From assembly GCF_041821065.1 (NCBI RefSeq), contig NZ_JBGUAX010000001.1:124001-188000 (forward strand): 64,000 nt of DNA, read 5' to 3'. The position numbers and the translations under genes are program-made. This DNA comes from Egicoccus sp. AB-alg2. Lineage in GTDB: Bacteria > Actinomycetota > Nitriliruptoria > Nitriliruptorales > Nitriliruptoraceae. This document shows positions 34,198 to 43,882 of the stretch, piece by piece. The notes beneath the pieces are model-generated. The model ran no database searches. It was not told the DNA's origin and saw only the letters and a list, made by a program, of their open reading frames with translations. Position 1 is the stretch's first letter. Each line of letters starts with the position of its first letter.

Positions 34198-35159
34198 GTT
34201 CTCTCCCGTCCGCCACCGGACTCCTCCCGCCCGCCGCTGGCGGCCAGGCGGCGCAGGCCGTCGACGACCTGCGTGCGCAGCTCCGGGGGCTCGAGCACCT
34301 CGACGTCCGGACCGAGGCCCAGCAGCCACGAGCGGTCGCGGACCGGGTCGCGGTCGGGCAGCCGCAACACGGGGTGCCCCTCGTGCGTGCGGCCGGTGTC
34401 GACCCCGCCGCGCAGCTCCACCGTCCAGCGCGCGTCGGGGCGCACCGCCACCTCGATGTCGACGCGCTGCCCCTCCGGCCCGGACACGGCCGCCGCCGGG
34501 TCGAAGTCGGCCGGGACCGTGTAGCCGCCCGCCACGCCCGCCTCGCGCGCCGGGCCGACGAACCGGTCGAGCCGGAACGCCCGCACGGCGTCGCGGGCGT
34601 GGTCACGGCCGACGAGGTACCAGGCGCCGCGACGCTGCGCGATCGCGTACGGATCGACGGTGCGTTCGGCGGTGGCGCCGTCGGCGGTGCGGTAGGGGAA
34701 CCGCAGCGGGGTGCGGCGGACCACGGCGTCGGCGACGGCGTCGACCGGGTCGGGTGCCAGCGTGACCCGGGTCGTGGGCGAGGTCGCCAGCTCGGCCGGG
34801 TCGGGTGCGCGAGCGGCCAGCTTGGCCAGGGCGAGCTGGGCGCCCTCGGTGCCGGTCAGCTGCACGGCCAGCGACAGGGCCGCGACCTCCTCGGCGGTCA
34901 GGTCGACGTCGGCGAGCTCGTACTGGGCGCGGTCGACGACGTAGCCGACCTCGTCGCCGAAGAACACGTCACGGGTCTCCACGGGGACACCCAGGCGGCG
35001 CAGCTCGTCCTTGTCGCGCTCGAACATGCGCCGCGACGACTCCGGATCACCCTGCGTGTAGTAGCCGGTCTTCTGCCGGATCTCGTTCAGGGTCATCGGA
35101 CGGCGGGTCTCCAGCAACGCCACCGTCAGGTTGACCAGCCGTTCGACCTTCGCGGTCAC
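34194..35159 (-). CDS. pafB: WYL-domain transcriptional regulator PafB
   Basis: First half of the PafBC activator pair, 321 aa. The helix-turn-helix region shows 'LLETRRPMTLNEIRQKTGYY' and 'RRMFERDKDELRRLGVPV'; the WYL core is 'DPYAIAQRRGAWYLVGRDHA' with 'VRAFRLDRF'. GTG at 35159 was chosen because GAGGGG lies upstream, and the first residues VTAKVERLVNLTVAL match PafB; GTG at 35177 lacks a site. It follows pafA by 73 bases and is coupled to pafC. Confidence 0.92.
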   Translation of the reverse strand: MTAKVERLVNLTVALLETRRPMTLNEIRQKTGYYTQGDPESSRRMFERDKDELRRLGVPVETRDVFFGDEVGYVVDRAQYELADVDLTAEEVAALSLAVQLTGTEGAQLALAKLAARAPDPAELATSPTTRVTLAPDPVDAVADAVVRRTPLRFPYRTADGATAERTVDPYAIAQRRGAWYLVGRDHARDAVRAFRLDRFVGPAREAGVAGGYTVPADFDPAAAVSGPEGQRVDIEVAVRPDARWTVELRGGVDTGRTHEGHPVLRLPDRDPVRDRSWLLGLGPDVEVLEPPELRTQVVDGLRRLAASGGREESGGGRERT

Positions 35160-35232
35160 GGATCTGCCCCTCGCCACGCCCGACGCACCGAACCGGGCAC
35201 GCCGGGCGTCAGCCTAGTGGCCACCCAGCCGC

Positions 35233-36591
35233 TCACATGGCAGCGATGAGCTTGTCGACGCGCTCGTCCTCGTAGCGGAACGGGTCCTTGCAGAGCACCG
35301 TGCGCTGGGCCTGGTCGTTCAGCTTCAGGTGCACCCAGTCGACGGTGTAGTCGCGGCGCTTGGCCTTGGCATGGGTGATGAACCGCCCCCGCAGCGCGGC
35401 GCGCGTGGTCGCGGGCGGATGCACCATGGCGTGCTCGATCTCCGCGTCGTCGAGCAGCCGCTGCGCACGGCCCTGCCGGGCCAGCAGGTAGTACAGGCCC
35501 CGGTCCCGCACGACGTCGTGGTAGGCCAGGTCGAGCAGCTGGACGCGTGCGTGCGCCAGCGGCAGCTCGTGCTTGGCGCGGTAGGACTCGATCAGGCGGT
35601 ACTTCGCCACCCAGTCGAGCTGGCGGCCCAACGCCATCGGGTCGTGGACGAGGTGCTCGAGCACGTGGCGCCACTCGGTGACCACCCGCTTGGCCTCGTC
35701 GTCGGCGTCGTGTGACGCCTCGACGAACCGCTCCACCCGCTCGAGGTAGGCCTGCTGGATCTCCAGTGCCGACATCTCGCGGCCGTTGGCCAGCCGGATG
35801 CGTCGCGTGCCGGTCAGGTCGTGGCTGATCTCGCGGATGGCCCGGATCGGGTTGTCCAGGGTCAGGTCACGGATGACCGCCTGTTCCTCGAGCATCCGCA
35901 GCACCAGGTCGCACGTGGCCACCTTCAGCCACGTCGTGTACTCCGACATGTTCGAGTCGCCCACGATGACGTGCAGCCGCCGGTAGCGCTCGGCGTCGGC
36001 GTGCGGCTCGTCGCGGGTGTTGATGATCGGCCGCGAGCGTGTGGTCGCCGACGACACGCCCTCCCAGATGTGCTCGGCCCGCTGCGAGAGGCTGAAGACC
36101 GCGCCCCGCGGCGTCTGCAGCACCTTGCCGGCGCCGGCGAACACCTGCCGGGTCACCAGGAACGGGATGAGCGCCTCGGCCAGGCGCTGGAACTCCCCCA
36201 CCCGGGCGACGAGGTAGTTCTCGTGGCAGCCGTAGGAGTTGCCGGCCGAGTCGGTGTTGTTCTTGAACAGCGAGATGGTCCCGGAGATGCCCTCTTCGTG
36301 CAGCCGCTGCTCGGCGGCCAGCACGAGGTCCTCGACGATGCGCTCGCCGGCCTTGTCGTGGATCACGGCCTGCCGCGGCGAGTCGCACTCGGGCGTCGCG
36401 TACTCCGGGTGGGAGCCGACGTCGAGGTACAGCCGCGCGCCGTTCTCCAGGAAGACGTTGGAGGAGCGGCCCCACGACACGACCCGGCGGAAGAGGTAGC
36501 GGGCGACCTCGTCGGGGCTCAGCCGCCGCTGGCCCTGGAACGTGCACGTGACGCCGTACTCGTTCTCGATGCCGAAGATCCGTCGGCGCAC
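35233..36591 (-). CDS. pafA: Pup--protein ligase PafA
   Basis: Cytosolic ligase joining Pup's C-terminal Glu to lysines of target proteins using ATP; 452 aa. Motifs: N-terminal '[13 protein letters not shown]' (nucleotide Glu), '[17 protein letters not shown]' with the catalytic Asp, '[20 protein letters not shown]', '[19 protein letters not shown]' and a C-terminal domain ending [11 protein letters not shown] at 36591 fits the homology start; the frame continues upstream without support. Directly follows prcA in the order pup-prcB-prcA-pafA. Confidence 0.96.
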   Translation of the reverse strand: MRRRIFGIENEYGVTCTFQGQRRLSPDEVARYLFRRVVSWGRSSNVFLENGARLYLDVGSHPEYATPECDSPRQAVIHDKAGERIVEDLVLAAEQRLHEEGISGTISLFKNNTDSAGNSYGCHENYLVARVGEFQRLAEALIPFLVTRQVFAGAGKVLQTPRGAVFSLSQRAEHIWEGVSSATTRSRPIINTRDEPHADAERYRRLHVIVGDSNMSEYTTWLKVATCDLVLRMLEEQAVIRDLTLDNPIRAIREISHDLTGTRRIRLANGREMSALEIQQAYLERVERFVEASHDADDEAKRVVTEWRHVLEHLVHDPMALGRQLDWVAKYRLIESYRAKHELPLAHARVQLLDLAYHDVVRDRGLYYLLARQGRAQRLLDDAEIEHAMVHPPATTRAALRGRFITHAKAKRRDYTVDWVHLKLNDQAQRTVLCKDPFRYEDERVDKLIAAM

Positions 36592-36688
36592 CCACGTCCC
36601 TCTCGCGTCTGGTGACCCGATGGTGCCCCATCGCCGGGCCCACCGCGCGAAACCGGGCCCGTTCCGCGCGTTGGCGGCGGCGCGGGAC

Positions 36689-37381
36689 TCACGACTCCAC
36701 GGCCTGCCGCAGCGCGTCGTCACGCAGCCGGAAGAAGCGCCGGCGCGGGCGCGTGCTGTCCAGCCCGGCCACCTCGAGGTCGCCTGCCTCGATCGGCCGG
36801 CCGGCCGCCCGCGTGAGTGCCTCGACGCAGGCGCGGACCGCGGCGTCGCGGTCCAGCCCCTCGCGCCAGGTCTGTTCGAGTGACTGCACGATCGGTTCGG
36901 TCTCGCCGCCGATGACCACGAAGCGGTGTTCGTCGACGATCGAGCCGTCGTAGAGGATGTGGTACAGCTCGAGCCCGCCGCCGTGGTCGGCGTGGCCGAC
37001 CTCGGCGATCAGCAGTTCCACCTCGTAGGGCTTGGCCTCGCCCCCCATGAAGATGGCACCCAGCGCCTGCGAGTAGGCGTTGGCCAGCGCCTTGGCGGTG
37101 ACGTCCTCGCGGGCGTACTGGTAGCCCTTCACGTCGGCCAGCCGGATACCCGCGACCCGCATCGACTCGAACTCGTTGTAACGGCCGACGGCCGCGAACC
37201 CGATGCGGTCGTAGATCTCCGAGGTCTTGTGCAGCGACCGCGACGGGTTCTCGCTGACGAACACCACGCCGTCGGCGTACTCGGCGGCGACCAGGGCACG
37301 GCCCCGCGCGATGCCCTTCCGGGCGTACTCGGCCCGGTCCTTCATGAACTGTTCGGGTGCGACGTAGAACGGGGTTGCCAC
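36689..37381 (-). CDS. prcA: Proteasome subunit alpha PrcA
   Basis: Non-catalytic outer ring of the 20S core, 230 aa. Family landmarks: '[19 protein letters not shown]', '[19 protein letters not shown]', '[18 protein letters not shown]' and '[19 protein letters not shown]'. The N-terminus, which forms the gate for the ARC ATPase, is intact. GTG at 37381, 27 bases after the prcB stop. The C-terminus lacks a long acidic tail. Confidence 0.96.
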   Translation of the reverse strand: MATPFYVAPEQFMKDRAEYARKGIARGRALVAAEYADGVVFVSENPSRSLHKTSEIYDRIGFAAVGRYNEFESMRVAGIRLADVKGYQYAREDVTAKALANAYSQALGAIFMGGEAKPYEVELLIAEVGHADHGGGLELYHILYDGSIVDEHRFVVIGGETEPIVQSLEQTWREGLDRDAAVRACVEALTRAAGRPIEAGDLEVAGLDSTRPRRRFFRLRDDALRQAVES

Positions 37382-37408
37382 GGCGGCGGCCTTCCTGCGG
37401 CGGGTGGG

Positions 37409-38245
37409 TCAGGCGGAGGGCTGGCGGTTGCGTCGACGCTCGACCGTCGCCTCCACGTGGGCGGCGACCTGCTCGTCGTCGAGCTCCCGGTACCCGGCGC
37501 CGTCGATCTCCGCCACGATCGGGTAGATGCGTCGGATCAGGTCCGGACCACCGGTCGCGCTGTCCTCCTCGGCCGCGTCGAACAGCGCCTCGACGGCGAT
37601 CCCGGCCGCGGTGTCCAGGTCGGCCTCGGGCTCGACGAGCCGCTTCAGGGTCGCGCGCGCGGCGAGCGACCCGGAACCGGTGGCCGCGTAGGTCGTGGCC
37701 CGGTAGCGCCCGCCGACGGGGTCGTACTCGAAGATGCGCCCGGCGCCGCTGCGCGGGTCGAAGCCGGCGAACAGCGGCACGACGACCAGACCCTGCATCG
37801 CCAGTGGCAGGTGGGCGCGGACGAGTCCGGCCAGCTTGTTGGACTTGCCCTCCAGCGACAGCGGCTCGCCCTCGACCTTCTCGTAGTGCTCCAGCTCCGT
37901 CGCGAAGATGCGGGCCAGCTCCATCGCCGGGCCGGCCGCGCCGCTGATGCCCACCGCCGACCAGTCGTCGGCCGGGAAGATCTTGCGCATGTCGCCACGG
38001 GAGATGAGGTTGCCGGCCGTGGCACGCCGGTCACCGGCGATGACGACCCCGTGGGCGGACAGCACCGCGAGCACCGTGGTGCCCTCGACCAGCCGCTCGC
38101 GCAGCGACTCGTGCATCGGCGCGCCGCTCAGGACCGGCGGGACCGCGTCGGGCGCCTGGCGGCGCAACGTCTCGAAGAACGAGCTGCCTCGGGCGTCGAA
38201 CGGCGAGGGCAGTCCCGCGAGCAACTCGTCGGCTCGGAAGGTCAA
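37409..38245 (-). CDS. prcB: Proteasome subunit beta PrcB
   Basis: Catalytic inner ring of the 20S core, 278 aa, an N-terminal-nucleophile threonine hydrolase. A 55-residue propeptide precedes the processing site 'VEG|TTVLAVLSAHGVVIAGDR', leaving Thr56 as the nucleophile; the Asp/Lys pair is expected in 'GDRRATAG' and 'MRKIFPAD'. TTG at 38245 has GGAGAGGA 7 bases upstream. Its usual upstream partner pup is displaced by an antisense kinase gene, so it must have its own promoter (a TACGCT lies 28 bases ahead). Confidence 0.95.
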   Translation of the reverse strand: MTFRADELLAGLPSPFDARGSSFFETLRRQAPDAVPPVLSGAPMHESLRERLVEGTTVLAVLSAHGVVIAGDRRATAGNLISRGDMRKIFPADDWSAVGISGAAGPAMELARIFATELEHYEKVEGEPLSLEGKSNKLAGLVRAHLPLAMQGLVVVPLFAGFDPRSGAGRIFEYDPVGGRYRATTYAATGSGSLAARATLKRLVEPEADLDTAAGIAVEALFDAAEEDSATGGPDLIRRIYPIVAEIDGAGYRELDDEQVAAHVEATVERRRNRQPSA

Positions 38246-38273
38246 CGGTGGATCCTCTCCTGGACCTGGCGCA

Positions 38274-38279
38274 GCGTAG
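38274..38279 (-). promoter_or_regulatory. Possible -10 of the prcB operon
   Basis: TACGCT on the minus strand, giving a transcript start about 22 bases before the prcB TTG. A promoter is needed here because the pup operon cannot read through the opposing kinase gene. Confidence 0.35.
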
Positions 38280-38368
38280 GCCCCGCCACCCCGAAACGCC
38301 TCGGACCTGCGTCGGTCGCCGATCACCCGGCCTCGCCCGGGTCATACCGCTCACGAGGTGGCGGGCTC

Positions 38369-38374
38369 TATGCT
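38369..38374 (+). promoter_or_regulatory. Possible -10 of the histidine kinase gene
   Basis: TATGCT on the plus strand, 61 bases before the kinase GTG. A -35 box is not clear. It lies back to back with the presumed prcB promoter. Confidence 0.35.
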
Positions 38375-38435
38375 CCGCCGGAGGTGCCGGTCGACTGACC
38401 GAACGGTGCACGACGGCGAGGCCGGGGGCTGACAG

Positions 38436-40037
38436 GTGGGTCCGCAGCGCGACGGGACGGCCGGGTTCGGCCCGCTCGGGCTCGACCGTCCGCGCGAGAC
38501 CCTGCGGCAGGGCCTGCTGCTGGGCACGGCCGGTGCGGCGGCGCTCGCCTCGGTCGCGTTCTTCGCGGCCGCACCGGCTCTGCCCGGACTGGCGGAGGCC
38601 GTGCCCGCCATCTTCACCTTCGCCGTGGTGGCCGCGGTCGGCTCGGCCTGGCTGCTGCGCGTCCACGACGAGATGGACCCGGACCCGGCGCTTCGCTGGG
38701 CGGCGGCCGGCTACGCCGTCAGCGGCATGGCGATGCTGTTGGCCGTGATCTCGTTTCCCACCATCTCCCCCACCGGCGGGCCGCTGCGGTCGGGGCCGTC
38801 CCAGGCGGCGGCGCTGTACCTGACCTGGCACGGGGTCGTGGCCATCATGACGCTGCTGGGCACCTTCCGGACGGCGCCCCGCCGGGCGCTGCGGCGGGGC
38901 GCCGTCGTCGTCGCGCTCGCGCTGGTCGTGCTGGCGGCCGCGGACCTCTCGCTGCCCAGCCTCGTGCACCCGGACGGCGACTACACCGCGGCGTTCCGCG
39001 GCTTCCTCACCCTCACGGCCGCGCTGTCGGCCGTCGCCACGTGGCGCTGGGTCATCGTCGCGGGCCGGGCGCCGACCTGGCCACGCGCGTGGGTTGCGGT
39101 CAGCCTGCTGCTGCTCACCTGGGACCTGGTGCTCTACGGGTTCGCCGAGCGGCGCCTGTCCGTTGCCTGGTGGGCGAGCCTGTCCAGCCGCATCGCCGGC
39201 TTCGTGGTCCTCGCCCTCGGACTGCTCGTCGGCGTGCGGACCGTGTTCCGGTCGCTGAACGGCTACGCGGAGCGGCTCACCCGGCTGGCCGCCGAGCGTG
39301 ACGCCGCGGCGCGTGACCTGGCCACCGCCAACCAGGAACTGCAGGCCTTCGCCCACGTCGTCGCACACGACCTGCGCTCGCCCCTGACCGGCGCCAGCGG
39401 CTACGTCGACCTCGCCCGCGCCGCCCCCGAGGAGCTGTCAGTTGACGTCGTCGACCTGCTCGAGCGCGCCAGCGTCCAGCACCGTCGCATGAGCCGGCTG
39501 ATCACGGACCTGCTCGAGTACGCCGAGGTGTCCCACGGCGACGTGCAGCGGGCACCGGTCGACCTGGCCGCCCTCGGCCACGAGGTCGTCCGTGAGCGCA
39601 GCGCCGAGTCGACCGTGACCGTCGACGGCCTGCCGAACGTGACCGGCGACCCGATGCGGCTGCGGCAGCTGCTCGACAACCTCATCGGCAACGCGCTCAA
39701 GTACGTCCCGCCGGGCGTCGACCCGCACGTGCGGGTCTGGGCGGAGACGACCGACGGTCAGGTGACCGTGCACGTCGACGACAACGGCATCGGGATCGAC
39801 CCCGCCCGGGCCGAGGAGATCTTCCAGCCGTTCGTGCGGACCAACGACGCGCGGGCCGGCTATCCGGGCACCGGGATCGGTCTGGCGATCTGCCAGCGGG
39901 TGGTCGAGCAGCACGACGGCTCGATCCGGGCCGTGCCGCGGCCCAGCGGCGGCACGCGCTTCACCTTCACGCTGCCCGCGGGCGAGGGGCCGGCCCTCCG
40001 CACGCCACCGGTGCGCGCCCCGCAGGACGCCGGCTGA
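38436..40037 (+). CDS. Membrane sensor histidine kinase (orphan)
   Basis: HWE/HisKA-type kinase of 533 aa with about seven or eight hydrophobic helices in residues 20-275 that form a membrane sensor module. A short linker helix is followed by the dimerisation domain with phospho-acceptor His311 ('VVAHDLRSPLTGASGYVD'), then HATPase_c with N-box 'QLLDNLIGNALKYVPPG', G1 'VDDNGIGIDP', F box and 'GTGIGLAICQRVVEQHDG'. GTG at 38436. No response regulator lies nearby. It is the only plus-strand gene of the locus, between pup and prcB. Confidence 0.93.
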   Translation: MGPQRDGTAGFGPLGLDRPRETLRQGLLLGTAGAAALASVAFFAAAPALPGLAEAVPAIFTFAVVAAVGSAWLLRVHDEMDPDPALRWAAAGYAVSGMAMLLAVISFPTISPTGGPLRSGPSQAAALYLTWHGVVAIMTLLGTFRTAPRRALRRGAVVVALALVVLAAADLSLPSLVHPDGDYTAAFRGFLTLTAALSAVATWRWVIVAGRAPTWPRAWVAVSLLLLTWDLVLYGFAERRLSVAWWASLSSRIAGFVVLALGLLVGVRTVFRSLNGYAERLTRLAAERDAAARDLATANQELQAFAHVVAHDLRSPLTGASGYVDLARAAPEELSVDVVDLLERASVQHRRMSRLITDLLEYAEVSHGDVQRAPVDLAALGHEVVRERSAESTVTVDGLPNVTGDPMRLRQLLDNLIGNALKYVPPGVDPHVRVWAETTDGQVTVHVDDNGIGIDPARAEEIFQPFVRTNDARAGYPGTGIGLAICQRVVEQHDGSIRAVPRPSGGTRFTFTLPAGEGPALRTPPVRAPQDAG

Positions 40038-40101
40038 GGAACGGGAAGGACGCTCGGCCAGGGAGCCGGTCGCAACGTGTCCTGGGACCAACCCGTCGGG
40101 C

Positions 40102-40302
40102 CTACTGGCCGCCCTTCTGGACGTAGCCGCGGACGAACTCCTCGGCGTTCTCCTCCAGGACGTCGTCGATCTCGTCGAGGAGCTCGTCGACGTCGTCGAG
40201 GAGGTCCTTCGTGGCCTCGTCGGTCTCGGTCGCGGTGGCCTCGACCTCCTCGACCTCCTCCTGGGTGCTGCCGCCCTTGCGGACCTGCCCACCGTCGCTC
40301 AT
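40102..40302 (-). CDS. pup: Prokaryotic ubiquitin-like protein Pup
   Basis: Disordered protein tag, 66 aa, joined to lysines and read by ARC. The N-terminus is polar ('SDGGQVRKGGSTQEEVEEVE'), the middle very acidic, and the C-terminal half has the helix-forming 'LLDDVDELLDEIDDVLEE' that binds the ARC coiled coil. It ends EEFVRGYVQKGGQ: the terminal GGQ must be deamidated by Dop to GGE before ligation. ATG at 40302. Dop ends 50 bases upstream, so the two share a transcript; prcB is separated by the kinase gene. Confidence 0.96.
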   Translation of the reverse strand: MSDGGQVRKGGSTQEEVEEVEATATETDEATKDLLDDVDELLDEIDDVLEENAEEFVRGYVQKGGQ

Positions 40303-40351
40303 GACCGTCCTCCCGTGAGCGCGAACCGGCAGCGTACCGCCGCCCGCCTGC

Positions 40352-41839
40352 TCAGTTCGTCAGTGCCTCGAGCAGTTCGGCCGCGTCCGCCACCTGGTCG
40401 AGCAGGTCCCCGACGTGCTCGCGGGTCCCGCGACCGGGCTCCATCATCGGCACGCGCTGCAGTGCCTCGCGGCCCACGTCGAAGATCAGCGAGTCCCACC
40501 CGGCCGCGACGACCTGATCCGGGAACCGGCGCAGGCACTCGCCCCGGAACCAGGCCCGCGTGTCGGCTGGCGGCGTGGACGTCGCGGCGCGGACCTCGGC
40601 CTCGGACACCAGCCGCTCGACGCGGCCACGGGCGGCCAGGCGCTGGTACAGGCCCTTGTCCCGGCGCACGTCGTGGTACTGCAGGTCGACCATCTTGAGC
40701 CGGTCGTGGTCCCAGTCCAACCCGTGCCGGGTCCGGAACTGCTCGAGCAGTTCCAGCTTGGTGGCCCAGTCGACCTGGCCCGACAGCTTGCGCGGGTCCT
40801 GCTCGGCGGTGGTGAGCAGTGCCTCCCACCGGTCCAGGACGTCCTGCGCGGACGGGTCGGCGCGCCCCTGTTCCTTGACGTAGCGCGCCGCCGCCTCGAA
40901 GTAGTGCCACTGGATCTCCAGCGGGGTCACGCGCCGGCCGTCGTCGGTCGGCAGGGTGATCCGGCCGGTCAGGTCGTGGCTGATCGCGTGGAAGGCCTGC
41001 ACCGGTCGGTGGATCGTCGGCGGATCGGGGAGCGCGTCGTCCTCGATGAGGTCGAGGACCAGCAGCATCGTGCCGACCTTCAGGAAGGTCGCGACCTCGC
41101 ACAGGTTGGCGTCACCGTTGATCACGTGCAGCCGGCGGTAGCGCTCCGGGTCGGCGTGGGGCTCGTCGCGCGTGTTCATCAGCGGGCGCTTGAGGGTGGT
41201 CTCCAGCCCGACCTCGACCTCGAAGAAGTCGGCGCGCTGCGACAGCTGGAACGGCACGTCCTCGCCGCGGAACTCGGTGCCGAGCCGTCCGGAGCCGACG
41301 TACAGCAGCCGGCTGAGGAAGAACGGCTGCAATTGGCGGGTCAGCCGCCCGAACGGGACCTCGCGTGGCACGAGGTAGTTCTCGTGGGTGCCGTAGGCGG
41401 CGCCCTTGCCGTCGGTGTTGTTCTTGTGGACCAGGACCCGGTGCCCCTCGGGCAGGGTCAGCGCGGCCAGCCGGGCGGCGTCCTCGAGGATCCGCTCCCC
41501 CGCCTTGTCCCACACCACCAGGTCGCGGGCGTTGGAGCACTCCGGTGTCGCGTACTCGGGGTGGGCGTGGTCGACGTAGAAGCGCGCCCCGTTGGTCAGG
41601 ACCGTGTTGGCCAGCCCGAGTTCGTCGTCCGTGACCGGCTCGTGCGGATCGGGGACCTCGTAGCCACGCGCGTCGCGCATGGGGTGCTCGTCGGTGTGGT
41701 CCCAGCGGACCTCGCGGTCGCCGGCACCGCGGTAGGCGCCGACCACCAGCGACGAGGCCAACACGGGGTTGACCTCGCGTGGACCGTCGACCGCGATGCC
41801 GTACTCGGTCTCCACGCCGACGAATTTCGGGGTCGCCAC
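40352..41839 (-). CDS. dop: Pup deamidase/depupylase Dop
   Basis: ATP-dependent enzyme converting Pup GGQ to GGE and removing Pup from substrates, 495 aa. Motifs: 'FVGVETEYGIAVDGP', '[19 protein letters not shown]' with the nucleophilic Asp in 'YVDHAHPEY', 'HKNNTDGKGAAYGTHENYLV' and '[20 protein letters not shown]', and the C-terminal domain. The longer Dop-specific loop region after DHAH and the extra ~40 residues distinguish it from PafA. GTG at 41839. Lies between arc and pup. Confidence 0.96.
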   Translation of the reverse strand: MATPKFVGVETEYGIAVDGPREVNPVLASSLVVGAYRGAGDREVRWDHTDEHPMRDARGYEVPDPHEPVTDDELGLANTVLTNGARFYVDHAHPEYATPECSNARDLVVWDKAGERILEDAARLAALTLPEGHRVLVHKNNTDGKGAAYGTHENYLVPREVPFGRLTRQLQPFFLSRLLYVGSGRLGTEFRGEDVPFQLSQRADFFEVEVGLETTLKRPLMNTRDEPHADPERYRRLHVINGDANLCEVATFLKVGTMLLVLDLIEDDALPDPPTIHRPVQAFHAISHDLTGRITLPTDDGRRVTPLEIQWHYFEAAARYVKEQGRADPSAQDVLDRWEALLTTAEQDPRKLSGQVDWATKLELLEQFRTRHGLDWDHDRLKMVDLQYHDVRRDKGLYQRLAARGRVERLVSEAEVRAATSTPPADTRAWFRGECLRRFPDQVVAAGWDSLIFDVGREALQRVPMMEPGRGTREHVGDLLDQVADAAELLEALTN

Positions 41840-41892
41840 GGGCTCGCCATGCCTCTCGTCGTCGTATCCGGGGCGCTGCAGGCCGCTGCGAC

Positions 41893-43704
41893 CTAGAGGT
41901 ACTGCCCGGGGTTGAGGTTCTCGATCGCCCGGCCGGGAGCGGCGTCGCCGCCGCTGATGAGCGTGCGCACGTACACGATGCGCTCGCCCTTCTTGCCCGA
42001 GATCCGCGCCCAGTCGTCCGGGTTGGTGGTGTTGGGCAGGTCCTCGTTCTCGCGGAACTCGTCGCGGATCGCGCGCAACAGGTCGTCGGTCGACAACCCC
42101 TTGGGCCCGCTGTCGAGGACCCGCTTGATCGCGTACTTCTTCGCCCGTGCGACCACGTTCTCGATCATCGCCCCCGAGTTGAAGTCCTTGAAGTACAGGA
42201 TCTCCTTCTCGCCGTTGGCGTAGGTGACCTCGAGGAACTCGTTGTCGCGGTCGGCGGCGTACATCTTGTCGACGGTGCGCGCGATCATCGCCTGGATGGC
42301 CCGCTCGCCGTCGCCGTGGGTGGCCAGCTCCTCGGGGTGCAGCGGCAGCCGCGGGTGCAGGTAGATCCCGAAGATCTCGCGGGCGGCGTCGGCGTCGGGC
42401 CGGTCGACCTTGATCTTCACGTCGAGGCGGCCGGGCCGCAGGATCGCGGGGTCGATCATGTCCTCGCGGTTGGACGCGCCGATGACCACGACGTCCTTGA
42501 GGCTCTCCACCCCGTCGATCTCCGCCAGCAGCTGGGGGACGATGGTGGTCTCCACGTCCGAGGACACCCCCGAACCGCGTGTGCGGAACAGCGACTCCAT
42601 CTCGTCGAAGAACACGATGACCGGGAAGCCCTCGGCCGACTTCTCCCGCGCGCGCTGGAAGATCAGCCGGATCTGCCGCTCGGTCTCGCCGACGTACTTG
42701 TTGAGCAGCTCGGGGCCCTTGACGTTGAGGAAGTAGCTCCGGACGTCGTCGCGGCCGGTCTTCTCCGCCACCCGCTGGGCCAGCGAGTTGGCGACCGCCT
42801 TGGCGATCATCGTCTTGCCGCAGCCGGGCGGGCCGTACAGCAGGATGCCCTTGGGCGCCCGCAACTCGTGCTCGACGAACAGCTCGGCGTGCAGGTAGGG
42901 CAGCTCGACGGCGTCGCGGATGGCCTCGACCTGCTCCTTGAGGCCGCCGATCTGCTCGTAGGAGATGTCGGGGACCTGCTCGAGGACGAGCTGCTCGACC
43001 TCGGCCTTGGGGACGCGCTCGACCGCGGTGTTGGAGCGGGTGTCGACCAGCAGCGAGTCGCCGGCCTTCAGCGGCAGCTCCTGCAGCGGCTCGGCCAGGT
43101 GGATGACCCGCTCGTCGTCGGTGTGGCCGAGCACGACCGCGCGCCCGTCGCCGAGCAGCTCGGCGATGATCATCAGCTCGCCGCGGTTCTCGAACTCGCC
43201 GACGGCGACGACGTTCATGGACTCGTTGAGCAGGACCTCCTGGCCCGCTCGCAGCGCGTCCACCTCGATCTCCGGGCCGACGCCGACCTCGAGCTTGCGG
43301 CCCGACACCATGACGGTGACCGTGCCGGTCTCCGCGTCGGCGCCCAGGAAGGTCGCGTAGGACTGCGGCGGGGCGGCCAGCCGCTCGACCTCCTCGCGCA
43401 TCTGGGCGAGCTGGTCGCGCGCGGCGCGCAGGGTCTCCGTCAGCTTGTCGTTCTGGGCCAGCGCGGCCTGCAGCTTGCCCTTGGTCTCCAGTAGGCGTTC
43501 CTCGAGCACGCGGATCCGCGCGGGCGCCGACTCCAGCCGACGCCGCAGCAGGTCGACCTCCTCGCGGAGGAACTTCAGCTCCGCGGCCAGCTCGTCCGGG
43601 TCCTGGTGCTCACCCGGGCGGACGGGGTGCGGTTCGCGGGCACGGCCCGGGCCGCGGGGGTCGTCGGAGGGGCCGTGCAGGGGGCGGTCCGGACGCTGGT
43701 TCAC
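41893..43704 (-). CDS. arc: Proteasome-activating AAA ATPase ARC/Mpa
   Basis: Hexameric unfoldase that recognises Pup and threads targets into the 20S core, 603 aa. N-terminal coiled coil (about residues 35-95: '[20 protein letters not shown]'), two OB-fold domains, then AAA with Walker A '[20 protein letters not shown]', Walker B '[16 protein letters not shown]' and sensor/Arg-finger residues downstream. It ends NPGQYL, the GQYL tail that docks into PrcA. GTG at 43704 has TAGGAGG 6 bases upstream. First gene of the arc-dop-pup transcript. Confidence 0.96.
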   Translation of the reverse strand: MNQRPDRPLHGPSDDPRGPGRAREPHPVRPGEHQDPDELAAELKFLREEVDLLRRRLESAPARIRVLEERLLETKGKLQAALAQNDKLTETLRAARDQLAQMREEVERLAAPPQSYATFLGADAETGTVTVMVSGRKLEVGVGPEIEVDALRAGQEVLLNESMNVVAVGEFENRGELMIIAELLGDGRAVVLGHTDDERVIHLAEPLQELPLKAGDSLLVDTRSNTAVERVPKAEVEQLVLEQVPDISYEQIGGLKEQVEAIRDAVELPYLHAELFVEHELRAPKGILLYGPPGCGKTMIAKAVANSLAQRVAEKTGRDDVRSYFLNVKGPELLNKYVGETERQIRLIFQRAREKSAEGFPVIVFFDEMESLFRTRGSGVSSDVETTIVPQLLAEIDGVESLKDVVVIGASNREDMIDPAILRPGRLDVKIKVDRPDADAAREIFGIYLHPRLPLHPEELATHGDGERAIQAMIARTVDKMYAADRDNEFLEVTYANGEKEILYFKDFNSGAMIENVVARAKKYAIKRVLDSGPKGLSTDDLLRAIRDEFRENEDLPNTTNPDDWARISGKKGERIVYVRTLISGGDAAPGRAIENLNPGQYL

Positions 43705-43882
43705 GTGGCCTCCTACCGCTTCGGGGAACCCTCTGGGCGAGGCCCCGGGCGGGTGCACCGAGGCGCTCCCACCCCGACGGCCTCTGAGCCGGCGAGTGTA
43801 GGGCACATCATGACGGCTTCGGCCCGGGCCCTCCCGGAACCGTCAGCAAATGGTGTGGTCCACGGGCGCAGCCCGCTCGGGG

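Noticed and set aside
36592-36723. Longer PafA starting upstream of 36591
   Set aside because: The added residues share no similarity with PafA, whereas GTG at 36591 has GAGAGGG upstream and starts the conserved [12 protein letters not shown].
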